From contig JAQFVV010012489.1 of assembly GCA_028023455.1 (NCBI GenBank), positions 2,667,881 to 2,731,880 of the forward strand: a DNA stretch of 64,000 bases, written 5' to 3'. Under the pieces are notes generated by a model. It saw nothing but the letters and a program-made list of their open reading frames with translations. It did not search any database and had not been told where the DNA came from. The position numbers and the translations under genes are program-made. Positions 1 through 14,264 of this stretch are shown in pieces. Numbering within the stretch: the stretch's first letter is position 1; each line of letters starts with the position of its first letter. Source of the stretch: Epiperipatus broadwayi (lineage: Eukaryota > Onychophora > Udeonychophora > Euonychophora > Peripatidae).

Positions 1-960
1 TTTTTTTTAAAAAAAAAAAATTGTGCTGAATAAATTTCATTAATACCATAAACTTAAAATATTTTTTGTTTTCTATTTTTCTTCATCTTACAATAAAATT
101 CATGACAAAAATATTTAAATAAGCTATAAAATATATTCTTGAGGGAAAGAGTTACTTTAAAGATAACCACACAAGATTATTGGTAAAGATATTTTGTTTT
201 TGTTTTTTTTTCTCCGTCAATTTTTTTTTTAAAAAAAAAAAAAAAAAACGCAAATAATTTTTTGTTCTTTCGAATACAAAATATAATATATATACTTTCA
301 AAATGACATTATGGCTGTTCAAAGTAATGTAAACACATGCCATACTTTTATTGGTATAGGCCATCATCTGTTTTCTACATATGATAAATTTATATAACAA
401 TGAGTAAAAGAATATTAAAATAATTCTTATGGATAAATCTTTAATAGATGTTAAAAGAAGTGTTGACATACATTTAATGATGGTAAAATTGTGGAAAGTG
501 ATTAAGTTGATCTTCATAATTCTCACACAAATATCTGATTGTAGGAATTGGAGTTATCTTAGTAGATTACAAGATTTGCACTTCTAAAATGTTTCCATTA
601 GTCGCCCATAATGATTTATTTCTCACAAAGCAATGATTGACTAACAATAATCCCATGATGTGGCAGCCCAATAATGGTATGTATTATATATGGAAAGTCT
701 CCTTTTACTGATTACCAGTTAATGCAATGATTGAGGATTGAGGAACTAAAGATTTCTTAAATCCAAATTCAATTGTGCCACTTCTTGTCTCCAAATATCT
801 CATGACTTCCCAAACAATGAATGATTTAATTTTATGAGTAATACTGTATAATGCAATGATAGAATGATGGAGTTGAATTAAAATAATCACATCTGATATT
901 CAAGCATTACATGCCTTTCTGTGTGACTAATCATTAATTTATTATTATTAACAATTTTAA
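1..960. other. AT-rich non-coding DNA
   Basis: This stretch has homopolymer T and A runs at 1-20 and 208-248 and no open frame with coding character. The longest open frame here is a run through poly-T/A sequence and resembles no protein family I know. I see no gene, RNA or clear repeat family. Confidence 0.6.
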
Positions 961-2060
961 ACCACTAAACATCAAATGGTCATCATTTCTTATGCTTGCT
1001 CATAACTGTTATTAAAACAGATAAAACTCCCCATATAGTAGTGCCACTCAGTACAATCCAGAATAATGAATGGATACCAGAACCTTTGTGCATGCAATTT
1101 CTATCTAGTCCCTAATCATCCAATATTCCCAGATTAGTTTCTAGCTTGTGACTTTCATCAGTGAGGAGCCTTAAATCTGAGAGCACTGCACTTAGATCTT
1201 AGGATGTAATGCAACCTTCCAGCAGCCACTTTTTATCACTACTTAACTATAAAATTGAGTCTAAAATTGAAAACAATAACATTTTCAGTCCAAGATCATT
1301 AGCTTATATAGTCATACATTTTGGTGTCTTTAGTTCTTTAATAACCATAGCCACCACTATCCTACTAGGCAGGATTGGTATTACACCACTAAACATCACA
1401 TGATCACATTTTTTTTTATGCTTTCTCATAACTGCTTTTAAAACAAGCAAACTCTCCATAGTGTAGAGCCACTCAGTGCAAACCAGAGTCATCAAGTTAG
1501 AAACTAGTCTGGGGATAATGGATGAGTAGGCACTATATTCTGCCTTTCACTAAGTGGCACTACTATATGGAAAGTTTTGCCTGTTTTAATAAGTTATGAG
1601 CAAGCATAAGAAATGGTGATCATGTGATATTTAGTAGAATAATACCAATACTGCCTAATATGATAGTGATGGTTATGGTTATTAAAGAACCAATGACACC
1701 AAAATGTATGGATACTGAATTGAGATCAGACCTATATGACTACATAAACTAATGAGCTTTGATTGAAAATATTGTTTTCAATTTTAGACTCATAGTTTTG
1801 TAGTTAAGTAGAGATAAAAGATGGCTGCTGAAAGGGTTGCATTAGATCCTAAGATATAGGTGCAGTACTCTGAGATCCAAAGCTCCACACTTATGAAAGC
1901 CACAAGCTACAAACTAGTCTGGGGATATTGACAAGTAGGCACTAGATAGGGATTTTATGCACAAGACCCCTGGCATAAATTGATTACTTTGGCTTGCACT
2001 GAGTGACATTACTGTATGGAGAGTTTTGCCTGTTTTATTAACAATTTTGCCATTGATTGA
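961..2060. mobile_element. Fold-back (inverted-repeat) element, copy 1
   Basis: The sequence from about 961 to 1,385 reappears as its reverse complement from about 1,640 to 2,050, with a shorter nested inverted pair around 1,385-1,640. Shared landmarks are the block around AACTCTCCATA/TATGGAGAGTTT, the block with ATCTTAGGAT and GCAACC, and GATCATGTGAT near the ends. Related copies lie at 5,300-6,110 and 13,205-13,590, so it is a dispersed family. No transposase frame is visible, so it is non-autonomous. Class is unknown: MITE-like, or a SINE that inserted head to head, are both possible. Each arm contains a hammerhead-like core (see findings). Boundaries are accurate to some tens of bases. 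Confidence 0.6.
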
Positions 2061-3048
2061 GAAAAATATAAGCAATAATTTTTCTGAATTTATAATATGT
2101 ATTTACAGTTTAGATTATTAGGTATATGCGATATTGTTTCATATTAGTCACAACAGAAAATATTAACTGAAATGAAACTTGCCCATAAATATTATTCTTA
2201 TAACACTCATACTGAAAGTTGGTAGGGATAAGAATGCATGTTGACCTTCGCAATAATTTAATTTGTTATAGGCTGCTTTGACTTATTATTTTATTATAAT
2301 ATTTGTTAATGTCTCCCACTGAAAACTGATTTTCAATAAAAGTTGAAATCAATCACCATTTACAAAAAGGTTGACAAATTGTCTTGGAAACATTTAACAA
2401 TGCTGTAGCTTGGGGCAATAATTTAAAATTGCATGTTGACAAGTCCAAATTTAAATTTAAGTACAGTATATTTTTAATGGTTTATGAAATTGGTAGAAAT
2501 TCCTACCATATTCCATGTACAATCTTCTTGGGTTCTAACCATGTAAAAAGTTTACTTTGGTGTTTAGTTTCATCTAGGTGCTACATGGAATGACAACACA
2601 ATAGATAAGATAGACATAGTTACTACATTTTATATTTTCATGCTAATATTTTTTTATAATTTTAAATTAAATATATATTATGATTTGAAATAAAGTGTGA
2701 AAATTTGGATAAATAATCAATGATAATAGAGACTTGAGTGATACTAGATAAATACTTATTTATGAAAATTATGTATGGCTGATGAGCACTAAAAAGAGTA
2801 AAACAACTCACCCATCTATGTTTTAATTGATATAGTAACAGAATTATTATTTTCTTATGTTAATAAATTATAGATTTGTGTTATGCTTTTGTAAAACAAG
2901 GATATTACATTTCCCCCCTAAGCCTCCAACTTATGGTTAAATTTAGAGCAAGTGAATTTGTTTTAGGTTCTAATTAAGTTGATTTTTTTTCGTATCCAGT
3001 TTATAATCTACATAATCTAACTGGGTATTAAGTGCATACTCATTATGT

Positions 3049-3124
3049 AAGTAATATATATTAAGGCTATGACTTTAAGACTATGTGCCTAGTTTTAAGG
3101 TTATAACCTTAATATATATTACTT
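3049..3124. repeat. Imperfect 33-bp hairpin
   Basis: The arms are 3,049-3,081 and 3,092-3,124, separated by a 10-base loop. They differ at only about four places, all transitions. An RNA copy of one strand could therefore pair almost throughout, using G-U pairs. No core promoter or terminator context is visible. It may be a small inverted-repeat element remnant. Confidence 0.55.
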
Positions 3125-3984
3125 AACTACAGTTGTAAGATAAGAATCAACAATAATTCTCTCTTATTTACGCCTTTACTGATTAATAACTGACAAGTCT
3201 GGTAAATAATCCATGTTTTACACTATCTATCTATAATTAAAAGTCTTTCGTCATGATATGGAATATTTTAAAGCTATTTTATGTATTATACTGTTAATAA
3301 TATTGAGATAAAAAAAATAAAAATTATATAAGATCAAATATTATTAGGCATTAAAAATAATTACTAAAGATACGTGACTTCTTCATAATTCTGAACAGGC
3401 AATTTATCTAGTGAAAATAAAATGGAAGATATGAATCTACCTTAAATATATTTGTATATATATGGCAGTGACACTGAACGAAATAATTCTCATTTTTGAA
3501 AGATTTTAAAAAGTCTCTCATGTCAATCTACCCTATTTCGACAGAATAAAAAAAAATAGTTCAAAGGTCAATATTAAAAATGCTCTGAAATATTCATTTC
3601 AAGATATATATGACATAGTTGATGGTAGAATAACAATTCTAGTTTCAATTACAGCTTCTGTAAAGTTTTTTTAATAAATTAACTAATCTAATTTCTATTT
3701 ATGGGGAAACACTAGTTATCATATGATCATTGAAAATAAGCTAACATCCGACCATTAATTTTCAAATGTTGAAGGTAATGAATTCACACTTTTACAATTC
3801 CATATAAAATATCATGTCAGATTTTAATTTATATAAATAAATGCAACTAATTATCATATGATTTATGCCTTACCTTATATGCATATAACATATATCAATA
3901 CTAATTATTTAAATACATATTAAACAATAGTCCACATATAGTAAGTTCATCTTCTTATAGGATAAACATTATACTATATAAAAA

Positions 3985-4060
3985 CTTTCATTGTGTAGTG
4001 ATACTGCATCTATTCATCATTTCTATACTCTGGGGTTTGAATCCAGGACGAGGAAAACCT
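3985..4060 (+). mobile_element. Possible tRNA-derived SINE fragment
   Basis: GGTTTGAATCC at 4,034-4,044 matches the pol III B-box consensus apart from C to T at one site, and is preceded by a loosely tRNA-like stretch with TAGTGATACTGC. The A box is poor and no poly-A or tail boundary is clear. A similar but more decayed stretch occurs near 7,545-7,600. Weak call. Confidence 0.3.
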
Positions 4061-4400
4061 CAAAATATTTTATTCAAATTTAAAAGTTTTTTTTCAAACT
4101 AATCCATACTCAATCTAGCCAATCATCTAATTTTTAAATGAGTACATAAATATCTTTCTACAAATTTCTTTCTTTAATTTGTGGCAAGATTCATAGATTG
4201 TCAGAGATATACAGACGTAGGATTAAAAGATGTCATAGAGCATGTTAAGAAAATACATTTAGCTATAGCATAAAACAAACATTAAAAACACTCAAATCTT
4301 TTATCATTTTTAATTTGGAAAACCTAGTAAACAATTCTTTCTCCAACATTCTTATATAAAGAGGGATGTGCAGAACTTCTTTCCTGTATGAAGTTGTTTT

Positions 4401-5025
<625 letters not shown>

Positions 5026-5299
5026 ATATGTGTGCATATATATAAAATCCAGTGTTTACTTTCAAAATGGAACAAGACACCATTATATATAAACAAAATT
5101 TTGATTAGAAAAGTTTTAAATAACTACAAATACTTTATTAAAATTGCAGATTTACTGTAAAATTTAATTTATATATTATATTTAAAAGTATGATTTTTTA
5201 AACATACCCCCCCCCCAAAAAAAAAAAAAAAGAAGAAAAGAAAATTAAAAACTTAGGCTATCTTTGCCACATTTTAGATCCCTTTTTACAATCTATTAA
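5026..5299. other. AT-rich spacer with C9/A-run
   Basis: A homopolymer pair, C-run then A-run, sits at about 5,208-5,232. No gene or repeat family recognised. Confidence 0.5.
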
Positions 5300-6110
5300 C
5301 ACTACACAACAGAGGCAAAACATTCCATAGAGTAGTTGCCACCCAATACAAGCCAGAGTAATCAATGGATGCAAGAAGATTTGTGCATAATATTTCTATC
5401 TAGTGCCAACTCATCCAATACCCCCAGACTAGTTTATAGTTTGTGGCTTTCATCAGTGAGAAACTGTGGATCTGAGAGCACTGCACCTGGATCTTAGGAA
5501 ATAATGCAACCCTCTAGCAACTACTTTTAGCTTTTTAGTTATTGATAAATCTATAAGTCCAAAATAAATAAAAAAAATTTCCAATCCAAGCTCATTTACT
5601 TGTCAGTCATGTAGACCTGAACCCAATTCAGCGTCCACATGAAGTTTAGTGGTTTAATACCAATTCTACCAAATGGAATAATGGTGGCTATGGTTATTAA
5701 ATAACTAAAGTCACCAAAATATGCTGAAGTGGGTTTAAATCTACATGATTAAACAAGTGTATGAGCTTAGATTGAAAATATTATTTTGTTTTCATTTTGG
5801 ACTTATAACTTTATAGTTAATGAAAAAGGGTAAAAGGTGGGTGCTGGAGGGTTTCCTTAGATCCTAAGATCTAGAGGCAGTGCTCTTAGATCTAAGACTC
5901 CTCACTGATAGAAGTCACAAGCTGAAAACTAATTTGGGCATATAAGGATTTTATGCACAAACCTACTTCTTAAATTGACTACTCTGGCTTGCATTTGGTG
6001 ATACTACTATATGGAGAGTTTTGTCTCTGTTATAATAACTTGTGTAAACTTAAGGAATAGTAAGGTATGGTGATCATGTCACATTTAATGATTTAATACT
6101 ATTAACACTA
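5300..6110. mobile_element. Fold-back element, copy 2
   Basis: Left arm about 5,310-5,700 and right arm about 5,690-6,095 are inverted relative to each other and match the copy at 961-2,060. The arms meet around the GGTGGCTATGG motif near 5,690. The ends carry the same ACTCTCCATA-type and GATCATGTCAC-type motifs. No coding capacity. This copy is the cleanest example of a single head-to-head pair. Confidence 0.6.
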
Positions 6111-6855
6111 GCAAAATGCAATGCTAAATACTTTTTTCAAGTACAAGTAGAAAGGAGGCAAACAGAGATGAAGTTTAAAATAATATAAAGACAAAACGTA
6201 CTTATAAAATAAATGGTTTGATAGAATAAAAATATGAAAAAAATGATATACAACTTCCAAAATGGTTAAAATACAGACAGCTAAGATTTTAAAAATGAGG
6301 TCAAATTAAAATATTGTTGAATCAGAGAATATTGGACATGTAAAAAATAGTGAGTGTAAGTTGATATGACAAATTAACAAAAATGGAATACGATAGTGAT
6401 TAAATTTTATTTTATTTTGTGAAGTATTGGAATAGACTTCAGTGAATCTCATCTTCAAAACTCATTCTATTATTATTAATTTTGATCATATTTCTTCTTT
6501 CATTAACTAAGATGTCTTCAACAAGACAAGTAATAATTGCATAAAGAAAGAGACAAATGAAAAAAAAAAAACTTTCTCATTTAGTTAAATTTGATTCATA
6601 ATAATCTCTTAATTAAAAATCCTATTTTCTTTTATTATCAAATATGATTCAATGCTTAATAAGAGTCATGATATTTTAGGCATAACTTGACATGTGAATG
6701 TCAGTCATATTTTAGTCTAGATCGCATGTCAGTCTAACTTTCATTTTAAATCAACTTATGTTATTTAGTCATTTACATTAAAATAAAAGCATTAGAATAA
6801 TTATCAAAACAATATGATATTAAAACAATAAAGAAATACTTAATAACATCATATA
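6111..6855. other. AT-rich non-coding DNA
   Basis: No open frame, tRNA or repeat family recognised up to the start of the hammerhead-bearing repeat. Confidence 0.5.
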
Positions 6856-7490
6856 TTGGGTGATTATTTATCTTTTTAACATGTGTGTGATCAGGTGAGT
6901 CAGCATTATGAAATGGCTTGGAGAGTTGAGGGTTGTGTGAAAGGGTGAGTTCGAATTCCTTATATTTTACATATATATCTGTATATGCAGGTGTAAGCCT
7001 GTACAGTATATTAATTTACATATTGATACAAAGTACATTAAAATTATGTCCATCCCTCACATATGTATGTAAAATGGATTATTCTCCTGTACATGATGGG
7101 TCAGAATGACTAACGTCTACATAGGTAGGATGACAACCTTGGCACTAATGAGGGCTTTGAACATTCCATCACCAGATTTTCAATAAAATGGAAAGCTGAA
7201 GAGTTGTGAGTTGGAGTAGTTTGAAGCCTGTCCATTAAAGTTCAAAGATTGGCTATCTTAATATAAAGTTGAACACTGATTGTATATATGTGTGGAGATG
7301 GTAATCTGGAACAACTGATGAGTGCTGGTTTAGCACGAAATACGTATATTGGTGATTATTTATCTTTTCAACATGTGTGTGATAAGATGAATCAGCAATA
7401 TGAGATGGCTTGGAGAATTGAGGGTTGTGTAAAAGTCTGAGTTCGAATCCCTTATATATTATATATATATCTGTATGTGCAAGTGTATAT
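6856..7490 (+). mobile_element. Hammerhead-bearing SINE/retrozyme-like repeat, about 1.3 tandem units
   Basis: The sequence starting at 6,856 (TTGGGTGATTATTTATC) recurs at 7,349 (TTGGTGATTATTTATC), giving a period of about 493 bp. The second unit is cut short near 7,490. Each unit has an internal pol III B-box-like site (GAGTTCGAATTCC at 6,947-6,959; GAGTTCGAATCCC at 7,439-7,451) downstream of a loosely tRNA-like region. The unit boundary coincides with the predicted cleavage site of the hammerhead at 7,302-7,358. Tandem units delimited by hammerhead sites are the known hallmark of retrozymes and of some SINE or Penelope-associated repeats. Which of these this is I cannot tell. Confidence 0.65.
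7302..7358 (+). ncRNA. Hammerhead ribozyme (type I, short stem III)
   Basis: The core CTGATGA is at 7,315-7,321 and GAAA at 7,337-7,340. Stem II is GTGCT (7,322-7,326) with AGCAC (7,332-7,336), a perfect 5-bp helix with the canonical G10.1-C11.1 pair and a GGTTT loop. Stem III is ATAC/GTAT (7,340-7,347) with essentially no loop, the weak form typical of SINE and retrozyme hammerheads that work as dimers. The cleavage triplet is ATA, with cleavage predicted after 7,348. Stem I is CAA/TTG (7,312-7,314 with 7,349-7,351), then an internal loop, then TAATC/GATTA (7,302-7,306 with 7,354-7,358). All core positions are intact. Activity is inferred, not shown. Confidence 0.85.
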
Positions 7491-8339
<849 letters not shown>

Positions 8340-9810
8340 AATTCTTGAGTCTGTATAAAGAACATGCTTGTCCACTATTCCTTTTCTTAGATATTTGGTG
8401 AGTCTGTCTTGTAATTTTTTAGCAGTAAACTTTTTTTTTCTGAAAGACTTTAATGTCTTCTCTAATTGATAGTCTCTATTGTATTACATTCTCAACCATA
8501 TCGTTCCAATAAAAGAAATCAATAATGTATTAATTTGAAATAACTTTTAAATAATCTTCCACATAAATAGGGTCTAATTCTTACAAAAATCATGTTCGAG
8601 TTAGTCATAAAATAGTTTTATAAGTAATCTTTAATTGTCCATTTATTTCATATGATCAATCTAATAAACTTTGATTTTAAAATAGAAGACCCTAATAACA
8701 CATTTATCTCATGAATTTGTTATCATATTTTTAGAGTTGCATTCTTAAATGAAAATTTTCTCATGTCATTTATTTTAGTTGATAGAAATCCAAGTTTCAC
8801 TTCCAAATAGTAAATTAGGTAAAATAAGCTTTATGCAATAACTAATTTAATTGTAATAGTGAAAGCAATATGAAATACTTTTTTTATTTGTTAAAAGCAA
8901 CAACAGTAAATTATATTCCATAATGTATTTTAATATCTAAACATACTTTTCTATTTAAAATGTTACCAAAATCTTTAAATCACCACATTTTGAGTTGGTT
9001 TCATTGACTTGGTCAAGCCATTATAATCAAATAAGTCATTGGAAGTCTTTCAAATGAATTGGTTGGCCACCAAAGTTTGGAATAAAAAGAAGTATTATCA
9101 CTAGAAAATCTGAGGGGTTTGAAATAAAACCAGGCATTCATAATGCCACCTGTAAAGAGTTCCAAAGACCACTAATCTCAAAATGGAAAACAAAGTTGGC
9201 GCTTTTGCACATCTTTGTTCAACACCAATTACCATTTTAAATACCTCAGATTTTTCACCTAATAATGATAACACTTCCTTTCATTCCATCAGACAAAAGT
9301 TATGAAATAACAATAAACTTTGATGGATAACCAAATAATTCAATTATTGCCAATTACCTGTTTGATTATTTGAGTAAAATGCCTTAAGCAATCAATAAAA
9401 ACCATATATAAATGGTTCTTTTATTCTTGACACCATTCTTGCATTTGTCTGGCAACAAATGCTATGTCTATACTGCCTCTTGCATCTCTAACAATAAAAA
9501 ATCATACATTTATCACTGACTGGAAGTAATCTACTCAGTAATATTCTAGAAATTATCTGTGCTGTAATAAATAAAACTTATGATTACTGCAATCTCAACT
9601 AGTTATTTTATTTTTAAAAATTGAAACATTATAAACACTTTTAAGATCAGGTGGAACAATTTCATGAGACCACATATTCCTGAAAAATTCTAATATTTTT
9701 TATGCATCAGATCTGCATCATTTCCAATTTTAAGATTACCAAGAACTATTCCAAATTCACTTAACTGGAGAAATTTATCCAAATTTAAATGACCAGCTTT
9801 TGAATAATGA
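8340..9810 (-). pseudogene. Decayed LINE reverse transcriptase (RTE-like), antisense
   Basis: The minus strand holds reverse-transcriptase landmarks in the right order but in broken frames. At about 9,430-9,490 there is a block reading RDARGSIDIAFVARQMQ, like the family block before motif A. At about 9,190-9,240 there is EQRCAKAPTLFS, a decayed form of motif B (normally QGCVLAPTLFS). At 8,786-8,832 there is KLILPNLLFGSETW, the post-thumb block. Near 9,600-9,720 is a decayed version of the upstream region. Stops and frameshifts lie between all of these, so it is long dead. The block pattern fits RTE-like LINEs; another clade is possible. No UTR or tail could be assigned. Confidence 0.6.
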
Positions 9811-12689
9811 TGGAACTTAAATGATGACAATTATATAAAAGAAATATGTAATCAAGATAAATGTAGACTAAATCATAAAATTACAGTAATTATTTAAATG
9901 TCACCATAATAGAAACTTGGTTTCAAATTGTTGGTTATTATTAATTAGATTAGGATCTCACCATTTCCATTGTTTTGTTTAAACCTAGGTTAAAATTTGA
10001 CCAAAAAATTATAAAAGAGATATAATCCAGATAGACTAAAGTAAAGCTTATCAATTATGTAATAAATTGAATTATTTTATGTAAGAGCAATTTTAATACA
10101 TACATTTTAAAAAATTATAACTAATGCTCCTTTTAATATTTCAAACATGTGATTGCAGACATGGGGAAACAAGAAGCCTGCTAATGATTTAAAAATACAT
10201 TTCAAACAAGAAGTCGCTTTAGGTAGGAACAATTTTTTAATCTTTCCTAAATGAAATGCATGGTTGTTTTATATTTATAGAGATACATTACAAATATTTA
10301 TTTGGTAATAATATATTGTTTAGAAAACATCTATTAATTATAACAATAACATAAATACATTATAAACAATATTTACGAAGTAGAAATAGTTTTTATAAGA
10401 AAATTTTTTTAACATTTAATTTTAAAATTAAATAAACATGAGTTTAGTAATGCTTACTTCATCTAGAGTGAAAACTAGGTCATACTTCAAATGGATTTGC
10501 ATTTATGGGTAAGATATTAATGCTGATATGACTAATCTATGTGGAATTACTTTATGAAAAAATGCTGTATTTTCATGGAAAAGGCTTTGGCTCTCCGATA
10601 AAAAAACACTAGTTTTGATCTGATTTTCAAACATTGATGAGATCATGGTCTTTAATTTTTGTTTGTGTGCATAACCATATTTAATTAATATAAAATTGGA
10701 AGATATCGTATATTTGTATGTTTTCTCTCTATCAGTTGACATTGCATTATTTAAACAATATAACTGTAATTACCTTCATTTTAAATAAAAAGTATATCTT
10801 CTCTGGTAGCTGGTTTGTAGATACCTCAGGTAGCAATGCAACATTAGTTGGCAAATTGGTATCCAGATATTACTAACTGAAGACTAAAAGTGTAAGAATA
10901 ATCTGAAATTATTACTGAGCATTAAAATAAAAACTAATTTAATAGTCTATTAAGTGGGAGTTTCTTAAAAGCTTAGCACAGGAAATAGCAGAAGTAGCCA
11001 TGATTCATGGATACTGTTCCCAGAATTCACCAGTTTAGCACTGCTGCATTCTATATCTATAATAATCAAATGGTTTATTGCTCAGGAGTTCATTAAAAGT
11101 TCAAGCATTGAAAGTAATAGACCTAATATATAATCCATAAATCTTTAGCTGTGGAATCTAATGTTCTACTACTGTATGAAACCACACAGATTCAGAATTT
11201 ATGCAATAATAAAAAAATAAAAACATGACTGTAATATTATTTCACTTATAGAAACAAAGGGCATGGTTTATTTCTAATTTGAATCATCATAATACATAGA
11301 CTTTTTTCTGGTGTTATTAATGAATAATAAAAAATATAATAAGAATGATATGGATATTTTTTCTAAAAGGCAGAAGAAGAATGAGAGACAAGGTACTATG
11401 AAAGACAAATAAAAATTATAAAAGAAACAATCTTAAAAATTGCACAAATACTAAAATGTTACAAACAGAGCAAGAGAGATTTAAAAAAAATGGATTGAAA
11501 TAACTTAAAAAAATTACCAGAAAATGAGGAAGATGAAAAAATATTGCAATTTAAGACTTCATTAGAATAAGATCTATTATACTAGCACAGGAATGGTGAA
11601 GCTTTTGATAGAGAAACATCAGATCTCTTTTCATGAATTTCACAAAAAGTGTACAATCAATCGACAATTGATGTTGTCACATTCTTTGTCTTCTTTACAT
11701 TTAGCCACAATTCTTTAACTTTCCTAATCACATTAAGCTCTAACTACGTCATTATTTTAAAATGTTGCCATTTCCTTTAACATTTCTATATCCACATCAG
11801 CCTTTAATCAACCCAGCTTTCATCATTATGTTTTATATGACTAAGTAGATTGCATTATAGCAATTTCTAATAGTCTTTCCAATGGAAAATCAGTTTATTT
11901 AAATTATAGTCAAGAAAAAGAATGAAAAGCTTTGATGTAATCTTTTTCTTATGAGCAATCAATAATTTAGAATGCACAACTGAACCAAAGTCTTAGTTCC
12001 AATCAATAAATTTCATAGAAATTTTTTTCCTGGTATTTATTCATCTTCTTAATGCTCATTTTAAATCAATATTGTATACAACACAATGTTTTCTTTCAAA
12101 ATAATCTGTGATATTACATAGCAGATGTGGTACTTGCGGAAGAGAAACAGAAATTGACTTATTCCAATGTGAAAACAACAAAGAATTTCATTAGTAGTTT
12201 TACTAATTCTTCAGTTTGTTATAAATTTTCTAATGCAATACTATAACAGTTCTAATGGTCATGGATACAGATATTGACCTCATTGTTAATTTTCTATTTT
12301 TGAAAATTATTTAGATATGAGAAATTTTGTTAAAAGTAACATAATTTTATTATATGGGTGCTCTGTATATTCTATATTTATTTAAACTTTAATGCTTCAG
12401 TTATAATCAGTCCATGGGCATTTTAAGTAAACCTATTCATGGCTAAAGCTATTTTTTTATCAAAAAGTTTTATTCTAAACATACCTCGTAATATTCCATG
12501 CCTTTAAAAATATTGTTTAATGCTATTTTGTGCTTTACTTGGACTTTATTTGTAATTGACTATTTAGTTTTCGAAAAAAAAAAATTATCATTTTAATTTG
12601 ACTTTTTTCTTTGCATAATCATTGCATCATATAAATTCAAATCTTTCTCAGTTTTCTTTTTAGTCATTACTCTACATTCTTTTTTCTTG
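9811..12689. other. AT-rich non-coding DNA
   Basis: Nearly 2.9 kb without a supported gene. A 79-codon minus-strand open frame at 10,503-10,742 has no family resemblance. No array longer than a few units and no tRNA or ribozyme core seen. Confidence 0.45.
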
Positions 12690-13140
12690 GATTCTGAATT
12701 AAAGTATGCTGATGATTATGTTATTTTTATCAATTCAAAAGATGATTTCCTGATCTAATTAATGTTTGAATACAACATAGAAAGCCCTTGTTTATTAATT
12801 AACGTTTGTGAAACAAGTTTTTATCAACGACTGATTGAAGGAAAATCCGTAACAACTTTTACCTTGAATAGTTATCAATGTAAGAATGTAAATCAGTTTA
12901 AATACCTTGGTAATTTTAAAAGTAGAAAAATGAATTTAGACATTGAGGTATAATACAGAGTCCAATGTGCTGTAACTGTTTTAACAAGTTAAGAAATGAA
13001 AATTTTCATCATAGGGAAATAACTAGTACAACTAATCTAGATGTATATAAAGCTGTTATTATACTTCATTTATTGTATAGAAGTGAAACTTGGAAACTTG
13101 TTGGTACAGTAGAAAGGCATTAGGAAAGTTTATTTAAAAA
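12690..13140 (+). pseudogene. Decayed LINE reverse transcriptase fragment (RTE-like), sense
   Basis: The plus strand reads LKYADDYVIFINSKDDF near 12,700-12,750, containing the YADD catalytic motif C. It is followed by NQFKYLGNFKSRKMNLDIEV at 12,894-12,953, the usual QF-YLG block, and by AVIILHLLYRSETWKL at about 13,050-13,100, the post-thumb block. Stops interrupt it after the YADD block and after the YLG block. The neighbouring antisense relic at 8,340-9,810 is of similar type but opposite orientation, so they are separate insertions. Both ends are missing. Confidence 0.65.
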
Positions 13141-13204
13141 TATTCTGTAAAATTTTAAAATTACAATGGTAAGGTCTTGAGCTTGCATGATGTCATACTA
13201 CAAA

Positions 13205-13590
13205 AGAAAAAATCCATATAGTAGTGTCACCCAATGCAAGACAGAGTAATCAATGGATGCAAGAAGGTTTGTGTATAAAATCACTATCTAGTGTCTATTT
13301 ATCCAATATCTCCATATTAAATAAGTAAAAGGTGCTGCTAGGGATTGCATTAGATAATGAGATCTAGATACAGTGCTCTCAGATCATCACTGATGAAAGC
13401 AACAAGCTAGACACCAGTCTGGAATATTGTGTGAGTAGGCACTAGAAAAACATTTTATATACAAATCTTCTTACATCCATTGATTAGTCTGGCTTGCTCT
13501 GGATGGCACTACTAAATGGAGCGCTTTGCCTGTTTTAACAGCTTATGTATGTGTATAAAATGGTGACCATGTGATGTTTATGGTGTGATA
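13205..13590. mobile_element. Fold-back element, copy 3 (internally deleted)
   Basis: Shares the end blocks of the copies at 961-2,060 and 5,300-6,110, including TAGTGTCACCCAATGCAAG at the left and its inverse near 13,485-13,515 at the right. The middle of each arm is missing, leaving under 400 bp. Confidence 0.6.

Positions 13591-14264
<674 letters not shown>

Larger units (their letters stand above)
2061..4400. other. AT-rich non-coding DNA with a hairpin and a tRNA-like fragment
   Basis: No supported gene. An open frame at 2,384-2,593 (69 codons) has mixed composition but no family resemblance I can defend. The imperfect hairpin at 3,049-3,124 and the B-box-like site near 4,034 are listed separately. 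Confidence 0.5.

Noticed and set aside
2779-2805. CTGATGA-GCACT...AGT-AAAAC resembling the ribozyme at 7,302-7,358
   Set aside because: The GAAA box is missing and stem II is at most 3 bp. At best a decayed copy.
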